Shown: positions 17,406-26,718 of the stretch, piece by piece
Layout: each line of letters opens with the position of its first letter
Numbering within the stretch: the first letter of the stretch is position 1
Source of the DNA: Streptomyces olindensis
GTDB lineage: Bacteria > Actinomycetota > Actinomycetes > Streptomycetales > Streptomycetaceae
Length of the DNA: 64,000 bases
NCBI GenBank assembly: GCA_000696115.1
Contig: JJOH01000015.1
Coordinates: forward strand, 247,740 to 311,739
Direction: 5' to 3'
Notes under the pieces: generated by a model
Seen by the model: only the letters and a program-made list of their open reading frames with translations
The model's database searches: none
What the model was told of the DNA's origin: nothing
Translations under genes and position numbers: made by a program

Positions 17406-17440
17406 AAGGGGGCTCGCCGCAGCCGGTGGCGAGCCCCCTT
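17406..17440. terminator. Bidirectional terminator between convergent genes
   Basis: AAGGGGGCTCGCC and GGCGAGCCCCCTT form a perfect 13-bp stem with a 9-base loop. It follows the DD-peptidase stop by 15 bases and lies 17 bases beyond the stop of the converging Tat-secreted protein, so it can serve both. Confidence 0.85.
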
Positions 17441-17456
17441 CGCGTGTCCCGGCGCC

Positions 17457-18290
17457 TTACGCCGCCGTCCGCTGGCGGCGCTCCAGCGCCCGCGCCGCCT
17501 TGCGCCGGCCACCGGCCAGCACGTTCACCCGGGAGCCCGCACCGGCCCCCGGCTCCAGCTGCCAGCCGCGGATCCGCGCCGCGACCTCGGCCAGCCGCTT
17601 GTCACCCGGCCGTACGTCGATGGAGAACAGGGACTCGTCGGGCGTGCGGTCGTCGCCGCCCCAGCGGACCACACCGTCGAGCTCGGCGAGGATGTCGCGG
17701 ATCACGACCTCCTGCTGCGGGAAGAACCCGCCCCGGACGCCGCGTGGGTAGGAGCCCGGCCTGATCCGCACCGCCGTGCCGGACGCCAGGTTGGACTCCG
17801 GCCGGGCCCGGCCGACCTCGGACGGGTCGTGCCAGCCGACGACATCGCCCCGGCGCAGGGCGTCGACCTCGTAGTGGAACCGGCGCAGCAGATGGACGAG
17901 GACGGTCTCCACGTCGCCCATGCGCACGGCGACGCCCTTGAGCGGCGTGCCGGGCACGGGGCGGGTGTAGACGGTGCCGCCGTCGTCGGCGACGTTCTCC
18001 ATCTCCCAGCCGTTGCGGGAGCGCGAACCGGCCAGCACGCGCCGGGTCCGGTCCTGCGCGCTGCGCAGCGCGTCCCGCACGCTGCCCGGGATGGGGTTGT
18101 TCGCGTCGGCGTACGCCTGGGAGAGGAAGTGCGAGACGGGCAGGGCGGCGACGCCCACGGCGCCACCGATCGCGGCGATCCGGCCGAGCAGGGCACGGCG
18201 GGACAGGACCCGGCGGTGCGCGGCAGCACCGGGCCGGGGCTCTCTGCGGAGGAAGGCGAGCTTCAACGGGATCTCTTTCCGGAGGTTCAC
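17457..18290 (-). CDS. Tat-exported protein of unknown function, coupled to a DUF1906 hydrolase-like gene
   Basis: 277 aa from GTG 18290, overlapping the upstream stop as GTGA; a TTG at 18266 with GGAAAGAG before it is an alternative start. The N-terminus carries a twin-arginine signal (LSRRALLGRIAAIGGAVGVAAL) ending near SQAYA. The mature part shows no domain I recognise; segments include NGWEMENVADDGGTVYTRPV, MGDVETVLVHLLRRFHYEVD and FFPQQEVVIRDILAELDGVV. Tight coupling with the peptidoglycan-binding neighbour suggests a cell-envelope role. Confidence 0.7.
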   Translation of the reverse strand: MNLRKEIPLKLAFLRREPRPGAAAHRRVLSRRALLGRIAAIGGAVGVAALPVSHFLSQAYADANNPIPGSVRDALRSAQDRTRRVLAGSRSRNGWEMENVADDGGTVYTRPVPGTPLKGVAVRMGDVETVLVHLLRRFHYEVDALRRGDVVGWHDPSEVGRARPESNLASGTAVRIRPGSYPRGVRGGFFPQQEVVIRDILAELDGVVRWGGDDRTPDESLFSIDVRPGDKRLAEVAARIRGWQLEPGAGAGSRVNVLAGGRRKAARALERRQRTAA

Positions 18291-20521
18291 GCGTTGCGGG
18301 CGATGCTGTTGTACTTCTCGAAGATCTGGTAGACGGCCATGCTCTGGTGCGTCTGGGACTCCACGTCCGGGTCCCAGGCCCGGTAGCGGCGCAGGAGTTC
18401 GGTGATCTCGAACTCGGCGAGGTCGAGGCGCATGGACCGCGGGGTGGTGACGCGGTCGCCGGGGGGCAGTTGGCCGCCGGGCCTGCCCCGGGTGCCCCAC
18501 AGGTGGATCAGGGCCGCGGTGCGCACGCTGAACCCGTTGTCCTTGCTCAGCTGCTGCCACACGGCCCACAGGTCGGCGTCCTTGGCGGGGTCGCGGTGGT
18601 CGCCCGTGGCGAAACCCCAGCCGATGCAGTGGTTCCAGGCCTGGATGGCGTCGGCGGCGCTGATCTCGCCGATGCCGGTGTGCGAGTCGCGGACCGAGCC
18701 GGAGCCCGACAGGTGGTGGTCGGCGACCTGCTGGTCGGTGGCCTGGTCGGCGAGGCTGTAGTCGCGCATGGCCCAGTAGACGACGGTCTGGATCAGCGCC
18801 TTGCGCATCTTGTACGTGGTCGACAGCTCGGTGATCAGCGCGTCCTGGTCCTGGATCGCCTCGACGGCCTGGGCGTTGGTGTAGAGCTTGGCGTCACCGC
18901 CGACGCCGCCCATGTCGGGTCGTCCGATCGACCGCATGTAGCGCGCGAGGTCGGCCCGCAGCGCCGGCACCTGGCGGCTGTCGAAGGCGACGTCCGGGAC
19001 GGCGGGCCGCGGCCGGTCGAACGAGCCCTGGCCGGTGTCCCGCCCGGACGCGATGTCGACGTCGACCTCCAGCTGCCCGTCGCCCGAACCGAGGGTGCGG
19101 ATGACGAACTGGTCGTAGGCCCAGTCCCGCGGCAGCGGGCGCCCGGCGTTGCCGTCGAAGCCCGGGGACATGTCGGCCACGAAGCTCGCGGTGGAGTAGC
19201 CGGCCGCGCCGACCCGCGCGCACACGTTGCGGGAGCCGTAGACGCCGATCTCGTACGGGTGGCCCGAGTCCGCCATCGCCTCCTTGATGCCCTTGAAGTG
19301 CGGCAGGACGTTCGCGGTGATCTCGGCGTCGATCGCGTCGAAGTCGACGGCGAAGAAGATCCGCGTGCCGCGCCTGAAGCCGTGGTCCCGGGCGGCGTTG
19401 ACCGCCGCGTACCCGGCGGTGTGCCCGGCGACGTAGTCGAAGTCGGCGGCGTCGCTGTTGACGGTCTGGTAGATCGGGAAGCAGCGCAGGCCGTACTGGG
19501 CGATGGTCGCCAGCTCGCCCGGCTGGATGGCCTTCTCCGGGAGGGAGGTGGCGCTCGGGTTGGTGAGGTAGCGGCCGACGTACGTGATACCGGCCGCCTT
19601 GAGCGTCGCCGCCCGCGCCGGAGTGACCTTCGTGATGGTGTCGCAGGCCCGGCCCGGGCGGGACTGGTCGCCGTAGGACGCCAGGAGGGAGGCGAAGGTG
19701 GAGAAGTCGCCCTCTCCCGTGGCCGGGAGCGCCACGAAGGTCTGGAAGGCCCGGACGGCCGAGGCCAGGTAGGAGTCGAAGGTGTCGGTGAGGGCGACGG
19801 GCCGCCGGTTGACGACCATCCCCGCGGAGAACAGCTGGACGTACACACCCGTGTCGCCCTGCTTCACCGGGTGCGATTTCAGGGCCGACTGGGTGCCGGG
19901 CCCGAAGTTGCCGTTGGCGGTGCCGTCCGCCATGCCGACCTCGTACTGCACGGCGAAGACCAGCGCCCTGACGGTGTCCCGGGTGACGCGGCCGTCGCAG
20001 GCGATGACGAAGAAGTCCTGCCGCTGGAGGTAGCGGCCGTTGAGCCACCGCTGGACCTCGCGGACCTGCGGGGTGCCCGAGGGGCCGAGGACGTAGGCGT
20101 CCATCGTCAGCAGCGCCTTGAACACCTTGGGCGTCAGATCCGCGCCGGGGAAGGCCCGTTCGACGCCCATGTCCGTCTTCAGCTTCGTGACGGCCGCCGC
20201 CGTGCGCTCGCCGTACGTGCCGTCGAGGTCGCCGCCGTCGTAGCCCTTGCAGTACAGGCCGGCCTGGATGATGCGGCAGAAATCGGGCGAGGGGACGGTG
20301 TCCGCGTTGAGCTTCGGGTACTTGGCGGTCAGCGTGGAGAGCGTGGTGGGGCCGAAGTTGTCGGACAGTGCCGTGATGCCCAGCTCGTACTGCAGGGCTC
20401 GGGTCAGTGCGTAGAGGGTGGCCCAGTCGGCCTCTCCGGTCTCCTCCACGGTCGTGCCGATGCGGCTGCCGTAGACGGAGTTCACGAATCTCTGGGCCTT
20501 GAGCACCATCGCGTCGCGCAT
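18287..20521 (-). CDS. DUF1906 glycoside-hydrolase-like protein with peptidoglycan-binding repeats
   Basis: 744 aa. Residues 1-300 hold peptidoglycan-binding-domain-like units (QRFVNSVYGSRIG, LYCKGYDGGDLDGTYGERTAAAV, RALVFAVQYEVGMADGTANG), each with the short helical signature seen in cell-wall lytic proteins. Residues about 300-515 match the DUF1906 TIM barrel related to Rv2525c (YVGRYLTNPSATSLPEKAI, FPIYQTVNSDAADFDYVAGHTAGYAA, IFFAVDFDAIDAEI, YEIGVYGSRNVC). The last 200 residues are of unknown type. No classical signal peptide is seen at ATG 20521. The gene overlaps a Tat-exported partner. Confidence 0.82.
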   Translation of the reverse strand: MRDAMVLKAQRFVNSVYGSRIGTTVEETGEADWATLYALTRALQYELGITALSDNFGPTTLSTLTAKYPKLNADTVPSPDFCRIIQAGLYCKGYDGGDLDGTYGERTAAAVTKLKTDMGVERAFPGADLTPKVFKALLTMDAYVLGPSGTPQVREVQRWLNGRYLQRQDFFVIACDGRVTRDTVRALVFAVQYEVGMADGTANGNFGPGTQSALKSHPVKQGDTGVYVQLFSAGMVVNRRPVALTDTFDSYLASAVRAFQTFVALPATGEGDFSTFASLLASYGDQSRPGRACDTITKVTPARAATLKAAGITYVGRYLTNPSATSLPEKAIQPGELATIAQYGLRCFPIYQTVNSDAADFDYVAGHTAGYAAVNAARDHGFRRGTRIFFAVDFDAIDAEITANVLPHFKGIKEAMADSGHPYEIGVYGSRNVCARVGAAGYSTASFVADMSPGFDGNAGRPLPRDWAYDQFVIRTLGSGDGQLEVDVDIASGRDTGQGSFDRPRPAVPDVAFDSRQVPALRADLARYMRSIGRPDMGGVGGDAKLYTNAQAVEAIQDQDALITELSTTYKMRKALIQTVVYWAMRDYSLADQATDQQVADHHLSGSGSVRDSHTGIGEISAADAIQAWNHCIGWGFATGDHRDPAKDADLWAVWQQLSKDNGFSVRTAALIHLWGTRGRPGGQLPPGDRVTTPRSMRLDLAEFEITELLRRYRAWDPDVESQTHQSMAVYQIFEKYNSIARNA

Positions 20522-20718
20522 GGGGGGTTTGACTCACCTTCGAGGGAGTGACCCGGGTTTCCCCCCTGGACGCCGGGCAGTGGTCGATCTCTTGGTGAGA
20601 GTGATCGTATGTCCGGCTAAACCGCTTACTGTGGGGTACTTGGGCGGGTTCGAGGAGCTTCTTGTGCTCGTCGGGAACCCTCCGGTTCACCCGTGTCCAC
20701 CCGGGTGGACAGACGCCG

Positions 20719-20752
20719 GCGGCCCCCCGCCCCGGGTGGGACGGGGGGCCGC
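20719..20752 (-). terminator. Terminator of BCKDH cluster 1
   Basis: GCGGCCCCCCG and CGGGGGGCCGC form an 11-bp GC stem 12 bases beyond the stop of the E2 gene. The stretch 20522-20718 between this hairpin and the DUF1906 start holds the DUF1906 promoter region; I see no further motif in it. Confidence 0.75.
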
Positions 20753-20763
20753 GGGCGGTCGGC

Positions 20764-22203
20764 TCACGCCCAGGTGATCATCCGCTTCGGCTGCTCCAGG
20801 ATCGCCGCCACATCGGCCAGCACCTTCGAGCCCAGCTCGCCGTCGACCAGGCGGTGGTCGAAGGAGAGGGCCAGGGTGGTGACCTGACGGGGCTTCACCT
20901 TGCCCTTGTGGACCCACGGCTGGAGCTTGATCGCGCCGACCGCGAGGATCGCGGACTCGCCCGGGTTGAGGATCGGCGTGCCCGTGTCGACGCCGAAGAC
21001 GCCGACGTTGGTGATCGTCACCGTGCCGCCCTGCATCGCGGCCGGGGAGGTCTTGCCCTCCCGCGCCGTGGACACCAGCTCGCCCAGCGACTCGGCCAGT
21101 TGCGGCAGCGTCTTGGCGTGAGCGTCCTTGATGTTCGGCACGATCAGACCGCGCGGGGTCGCCGCCGCGATGCCCAGGTTCACGTAGTGCTTGACCACGA
21201 TCTCCTGCGCCGCCTCGTCCCACGACGCGTTGATCTCCGGGTTGCGCCGGATCGCGACGAGGAGGGCCTTGGCGATCAGCAGCAGGGGGTTCACGCGCAG
21301 GCCCGCGAACTCCTTGTCCTCCTTGAGCTCCTCGACCAGCTTCATCGTGCGCGTCACGTCGACCGTCACGAACTCCGTGACGTGCGGCGCGGTGAACGCC
21401 GAGCCGACCATCGCCGCCGCCGTCGCCTTGCGGACGCCCTTGATCGGGATGCGGGTCTCGCGGGCGGTGTCGTACGAGGCCGGGGCGGAGACCGGGGCGG
21501 GAGCGGCCGACGGCTCGGGGGCCTTCGGCTCGGCGGCGGCCACCGCCGCGTGCACGTCCTCGCGCGTGATGATGCCGTCCGGGCCGGTCGGGACGACCGT
21601 CGCCAGGTCGACGCCCAGGTCCTTGGCCAGCTTGCGGACCGGGGGCTTGGCCAGCGGACGCTCGGCGGTGACCGAAGCGGTCGGGGCCGGGGCGGTCGCG
21701 GCCGTCGAGGCCGGGGCCGGAGCCGCCGACGCCGCCGGCGCGTGGCCGTTCAGCTCCGTCTGGATCGCCGTCGAGGCCTGCTGGACCGGGACCTCCGGGC
21801 CCTTGCGGGGGCGGCGGCGCGTGGACGAGGTCGCCACGCCGTAGCCGACCAGGACCGGCTGGCGGCCGGAGCCGGAACCTTCCGCCTTCGGCTCCTCGAC
21901 GGACCTGGGGGCTTCCGGCCGCGGCTCGGCCGGCGCGGCCCCTCCGCTGACGTCCACCGCGATGATCGCCGTGCCCACGTCGACCGTGGTGCCCTCGGGG
22001 AAGTGCAGCTCACGGACGACGCCGTCGTACGGGATGGGCAGTTCGACGGCCGCCTTCGCCGTCTCGACCTCGCACACCACCTGGCCGTCGGTGACGGTGT
22101 CACCGGGCTGGACGAACCACTTGAGGATCTCGGCCTCCGTGAGCCCCTCACCCACGTCGGGCATCTTGAACTCGCGCACGGACGCTTCCGTCATCGTCGT
22201 CAC
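20764..22203 (-). CDS. bkdC: Branched-chain 2-oxo acid dehydrogenase E2 (dihydrolipoamide acyltransferase), cluster 1
   Basis: 479 aa from GTG 22203, placed 6 bases after AGGAG; ATG 22194 is the alternative. The order is lipoyl domain (1-80, Lys50 in VETAKAAVELPIPYDG), Pro/Ala-rich linker, peripheral subunit-binding domain (VRKLAKDLGVDLATVVPTGP), a second linker, and the catalytic CoA-acyltransferase domain ending in SFDHRLVDGELG with the active His and Asp. The core accepts acyl groups from E1 and passes them to CoA in oxidative decarboxylation of valine-, leucine- and isoleucine-derived keto acids, feeding branched fatty-acid and polyketide starters. Symbol by analogy with Streptomyces bkdABC. 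Confidence 0.92.
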   Translation of the reverse strand: MTTMTEASVREFKMPDVGEGLTEAEILKWFVQPGDTVTDGQVVCEVETAKAAVELPIPYDGVVRELHFPEGTTVDVGTAIIAVDVSGGAAPAEPRPEAPRSVEEPKAEGSGSGRQPVLVGYGVATSSTRRRPRKGPEVPVQQASTAIQTELNGHAPAASAAPAPASTAATAPAPTASVTAERPLAKPPVRKLAKDLGVDLATVVPTGPDGIITREDVHAAVAAAEPKAPEPSAAPAPVSAPASYDTARETRIPIKGVRKATAAAMVGSAFTAPHVTEFVTVDVTRTMKLVEELKEDKEFAGLRVNPLLLIAKALLVAIRRNPEINASWDEAAQEIVVKHYVNLGIAAATPRGLIVPNIKDAHAKTLPQLAESLGELVSTAREGKTSPAAMQGGTVTITNVGVFGVDTGTPILNPGESAILAVGAIKLQPWVHKGKVKPRQVTTLALSFDHRLVDGELGSKVLADVAAILEQPKRMITWA

Positions 22204-22213
22204 GACCCTCTCC

Positions 22214-23191
22214 TCAGTACGCCAGCGAGCGGTCGACGGCATCCAGCACCCGGTCCAGGTTCGGCAGGTACTCCTCCTCCAGGCGGGCCGGCGGGTACGG
22301 CGCGTGGTAGCCGCCGACCCGGAGCACCGGGGCCTCCAGGTGGTAGAAGCAGCGCTCCGTGATCCGGGCGGCGATCTCCGCGCCGGAGCCGAAGAACACC
22401 GGCGCCTCGTGCACGACGACCAGGCGGCGCGTCTTCTCCACCGACGCCTGGATCGAGTCGAAGTCGATCGGGGAGACCGAGCGCAGGTCCAGGACCTCCA
22501 GGTTCCGGCCCTCCTCGGCGGCCGCGTCCGCGACCTCCTGGCAGAGCTTCACCATCGGGCCGTAGGCGGCGAGCGTGAGGTCCGTGCCCTCGCGGACCAC
22601 GGCTGCCTTGTGCAGGGGGCCCGGGATCGCCTCGGTGTTGACCTCGCCCTTGTCCCAGTAGCGGCGCTTGGGCTCGAAGAAGATCACCGGGTCGTCGCTC
22701 TGGATGGCCTGCTGCATCATCCAGTACGCGTCCGACGCGTTCGACGGGCTGACGATCTTCAGGCCCGCCACGTGCGCGAAGAGCGACTCGGGCGACTCGG
22801 AGTGGTGCTCCACCGCGCCGATACCGCCGCCGTAGGGGATGCGCACGACGACCGGGAGCTTGACCTTGCCCAGCGAGCGGGCGTGCATCTTCGCGAGCTG
22901 CGTGACGATCTGGTCGTACGCCGGGAAGACGAAGCCGTCGAACTGGATCTCCACCACGGGGCGGTAGCCGCGCAGGGCCAGGCCGATCGCCGTGCCGACG
23001 ATGCCCGACTCGGCGAGCGGGGTGTCGATGACGCGGCTCTCGCCGAAGTCCTTCTGCAGCCCGTCCGTCACACGGAAGACGCCGCCGAGCTTGCCGACGT
23101 CCTCGCCCATGATCAGGACCTTGTCGTCGGAGTCCAGGGCGCGCCGCAGCGACTCGTTGATCGCCTTGGCCAGTGCCATCTTCTCAGCCAT
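22214..23191 (-). CDS. bkdB: Branched-chain 2-oxo acid dehydrogenase E1 beta, cluster 1
   Basis: 325 aa, the usual length. Typical transketolase pyrimidine-domain features are visible (VLIMGEDVGKLGGVFRVTDGL, ESGIVGTAIGLALRGYRPVVEIQF, KMHARSLGKVKLPVVVRIPYGGG, EHHSESPESLFAHVAGLKIVSP) with a C-terminal RLVVVHEAPVFFGSGAEIAARI. It pairs with E1 alpha to form the thiamine diphosphate decarboxylase. The ATG starts 1 base after the E1 alpha stop, and the E2 gene begins 10 bases after its own stop, so the three genes are one operon. Confidence 0.93.
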   Translation of the reverse strand: MAEKMALAKAINESLRRALDSDDKVLIMGEDVGKLGGVFRVTDGLQKDFGESRVIDTPLAESGIVGTAIGLALRGYRPVVEIQFDGFVFPAYDQIVTQLAKMHARSLGKVKLPVVVRIPYGGGIGAVEHHSESPESLFAHVAGLKIVSPSNASDAYWMMQQAIQSDDPVIFFEPKRRYWDKGEVNTEAIPGPLHKAAVVREGTDLTLAAYGPMVKLCQEVADAAAEEGRNLEVLDLRSVSPIDFDSIQASVEKTRRLVVVHEAPVFFGSGAEIAARITERCFYHLEAPVLRVGGYHAPYPPARLEEEYLPNLDRVLDAVDRSLAY

Positions 23192-23192
23192 G

Positions 23193-24386
23193 TCAGTTGC
23201 CCCCCTCGTCGGCGAACGACGCCTGGTACGCGGCGAACTGGGCGCGCTCCTCGTCGACGAGCGCGTGGCCGTCCGCGTAGACGTTCTCGAAGATGGCGAA
23301 GTGGTCCGGGTCCGGCATGGCACGGACCGCCTCGCGCACTCGTTTGCCCAACGCCTCGGACTCGGACTCCAGTTCCGCGAAGAATCCCTCGTCCGCGTGG
23401 TTTGAGGCCTCCAGGTAGCGGCGAAGGCGCAGGATCGGGTCCTTGGCCTCCCAGGCCTGGCGCTCCTCGTCGCCTCGGTAGCGGGTCGGGTCGTCGGAGG
23501 TGGTGTGGGCGCCCATGCGGTAGGTGAACGCCTCGACGAGGGTCGGGCCCTCGCCGGCGCGGGCCCGCTCCAGGGCCCACCGGGTGACCGCGAGGCAGCC
23601 GAGCACGTCGTTGCCGTCGACCCGGACGCCCGGGAAGCCGAAGCCCTGGGCGCGCTGGTAGATCGGCACGCGGGACTGCTTCTCGGTGGGCTCGGAGATG
23701 GCCCACTGGTTGTTCTGGCAGAAGAACACGACCGGGGCGTTGTAGACCGCGGAGAAGGTGAACGACTCGGCCACGTCGCCCTGGCTGGAGGCGCCGTCAC
23801 CGAAGTAGGCGATCACCGCGCTGTCCGCGCCGTCCTTGGCGACGCCCATCGCGTAGCCGGTGGCGTGCAGCGTCTGGGAGCCGATGACGATCGTGTACAG
23901 GTGGAAGTTGTTGCCGTTCGGATCCCAGCCGCCGTTGTTCACGCCGCGGAACATGCCGAGCAGGTTGGTCGGGTCCACCCCTCGGCACCAGGCGACGCCG
24001 TGCTCGCGGTAGGTGGGGAAGACATAGTCGTCGTCGCGCAGGGCCCGGCCGGAGCCGATCTGGGCGGCCTCCTGGCCGAGCAGCGAGGCCCACAGGCCCA
24101 GCTCGCCCTGGCGCTGCAGGGCGGTGGCCTCGGCGTCGAAGCGACGGGTGAGCACCATGTCGCGGTACAGGCCGCGCAGCTCTTCCGGGGTGACACCGGC
24201 GACGTACTTGTCGTACTCGGCGTTCTTGACGCGCTTGCCTGCGGGCGTCAGCAGCTGCACGAGCTCGGGCTCGGCGCCGGCGTCCTTCTTGGCGGTCGTG
24301 CGGGTGGTGCGCTTGGTGCCGGTGGTGCCGGCCTTGCTTCCGGCGCTGCGTCGCGGTGTGCGCGCGGCAGTGCTCTCCACGGTCAC
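23193..24386 (-). CDS. bkdA: Branched-chain 2-oxo acid dehydrogenase E1 alpha, cluster 1
   Basis: 397 aa from GTG 24386 after GGAGGAG. A Lys/Thr/Arg-rich leader (residues 5-36, KAGTTGTKRTTRTTAKKD) precedes the dehydrogenase fold. The thiamine-diphosphate motif runs from GDG at 196-198 (YFGDGASSQGDVAESF) to NN at 225-226 (FFCQNNQWAIS). Substrate-channel residues typical of branched-chain rather than pyruvate E1 are likely (YREHGVAWCRGVDP) but not decisive. First gene of the operon; the basic leader is absent from the cluster 2 homologue. No E3 gene is nearby, so a shared lipoamide dehydrogenase elsewhere must be used. Confidence 0.93.
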   Translation of the reverse strand: MTVESTAARTPRRSAGSKAGTTGTKRTTRTTAKKDAGAEPELVQLLTPAGKRVKNAEYDKYVAGVTPEELRGLYRDMVLTRRFDAEATALQRQGELGLWASLLGQEAAQIGSGRALRDDDYVFPTYREHGVAWCRGVDPTNLLGMFRGVNNGGWDPNGNNFHLYTIVIGSQTLHATGYAMGVAKDGADSAVIAYFGDGASSQGDVAESFTFSAVYNAPVVFFCQNNQWAISEPTEKQSRVPIYQRAQGFGFPGVRVDGNDVLGCLAVTRWALERARAGEGPTLVEAFTYRMGAHTTSDDPTRYRGDEERQAWEAKDPILRLRRYLEASNHADEGFFAELESESEALGKRVREAVRAMPDPDHFAIFENVYADGHALVDEERAQFAAYQASFADEGGN

Positions 24387-24581
24387 GTGCTGCTCCTCCG
24401 TCGGTCCGGCCCCCGGGGTTGCCGGTAGGCCAGTGCGGCTCACCTGTTCCGACCACCGGGCACGGGGTGGGTGCCACTCGGCCGGGAACAGGCGTGACAG
24501 GTGCCCCGGCGAGCGCCCTGCAAAAAGCACGTTACCCAGTGCGCCACATTTCTGTGAAACCCCTCCTGACCTGCGATTTTG

Positions 24582-24595
24582 CTTGGATATCCAAG
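24582..24595. promoter_or_regulatory. Perfect palindrome in the promoter region of BCKDH cluster 1
   Basis: CTTGGATATCCAAG is a perfect 14-bp palindrome in an AT-rich patch (GATTTTG before, TAAATCG after), about 195 bases upstream of the E1 alpha start. Lrp/AsnC or TetR dimers could use it. The 391-base gap 24387-24777 otherwise holds the leader of this operon and the terminator of the kinase gene; no further gene is seen. Confidence 0.5.
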
Positions 24596-24714
24596 TAAAT
24601 CGAGGAGGCGTCGAAGGGGCCCTGGTCACAGCCTTGCAGGAGGCCGGAGCTACCGCACGTTAACCCGGTGACCCAGGTCACGGGAAGACTTGTTCTGTCG
24701 GCGTGCCCGAACGA

Positions 24715-24756
24715 CACGCGCGCGTGGGTCCCGTTCCCGGGTCCCACGCGCGCGTG
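24715..24756 (-). terminator. Long terminator hairpin after the Ser/Thr kinase gene
   Basis: CACGCGCGCGTGGG-T-CCCG and its partner (24738-24756) form a 19-bp stem with one T:T mismatch and a TTCC loop. It lies 21 bases beyond the stop of the minus-strand kinase. On the opposite strand a TTTTT run follows at 24764, so it may also stop readthrough in the other direction. Confidence 0.8.
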
Positions 24757-24777
24757 GATCACGTTTTTCTCCGGCTG

Positions 24778-26373
<1,596 letters not shown>

Positions 26374-26611
26374 CAGTCCTCGCCGTCGTTTCTGCCCGCG
26401 GTGCGCGCGGTGTTGTTACGGTCTCCGTCGGCCACGCTACAGCCTCCGCGCAAGCCTCCGGTCCGAGACGGGTGCCAGGACCGGCACGGGACGGACGGGC
26501 CATGAAACCTTTACTCCGTACTGTCGTGCAAATTCTGTGCACCGGCCGTACGCCCCCTGTAACGCTTCCGCGACGCTTCCTTCGCGTACGGTCACGGAAC
26601 GGGCACCGCGC

Positions 26612-26640
26612 TTGACGTGTCAGTGCCCTGGGGCAGACTT
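26612..26640 (+). promoter_or_regulatory. Possible housekeeping promoter of the PASTA kinase gene
   Basis: TTGACG (26612-26617), a 17-base spacer and AGACTT (26635-26640) resemble a HrdB-type promoter and would give a 5' leader of about 70 bases before ATG 26719. It lies in the 345-base divergent gap 26374-26718 between the two kinases, in which I see no gene. Confidence 0.4.
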
Positions 26641-26718
26641 GGCCGGGAATGGCGGTTTGGATCAACGACGGATCAGAACAGTCGGCGGCGCCTTCAAGGG
26701 CTACGGGGGACAGGGAAC

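Noticed and set aside
20522..20718. Possible c-di-AMP (ydaO-type) riboswitch before the cell-wall protein gene
   Set aside because: The gene type suggested it, but I could not find the conserved core segments of that riboswitch in the minus-strand leader.
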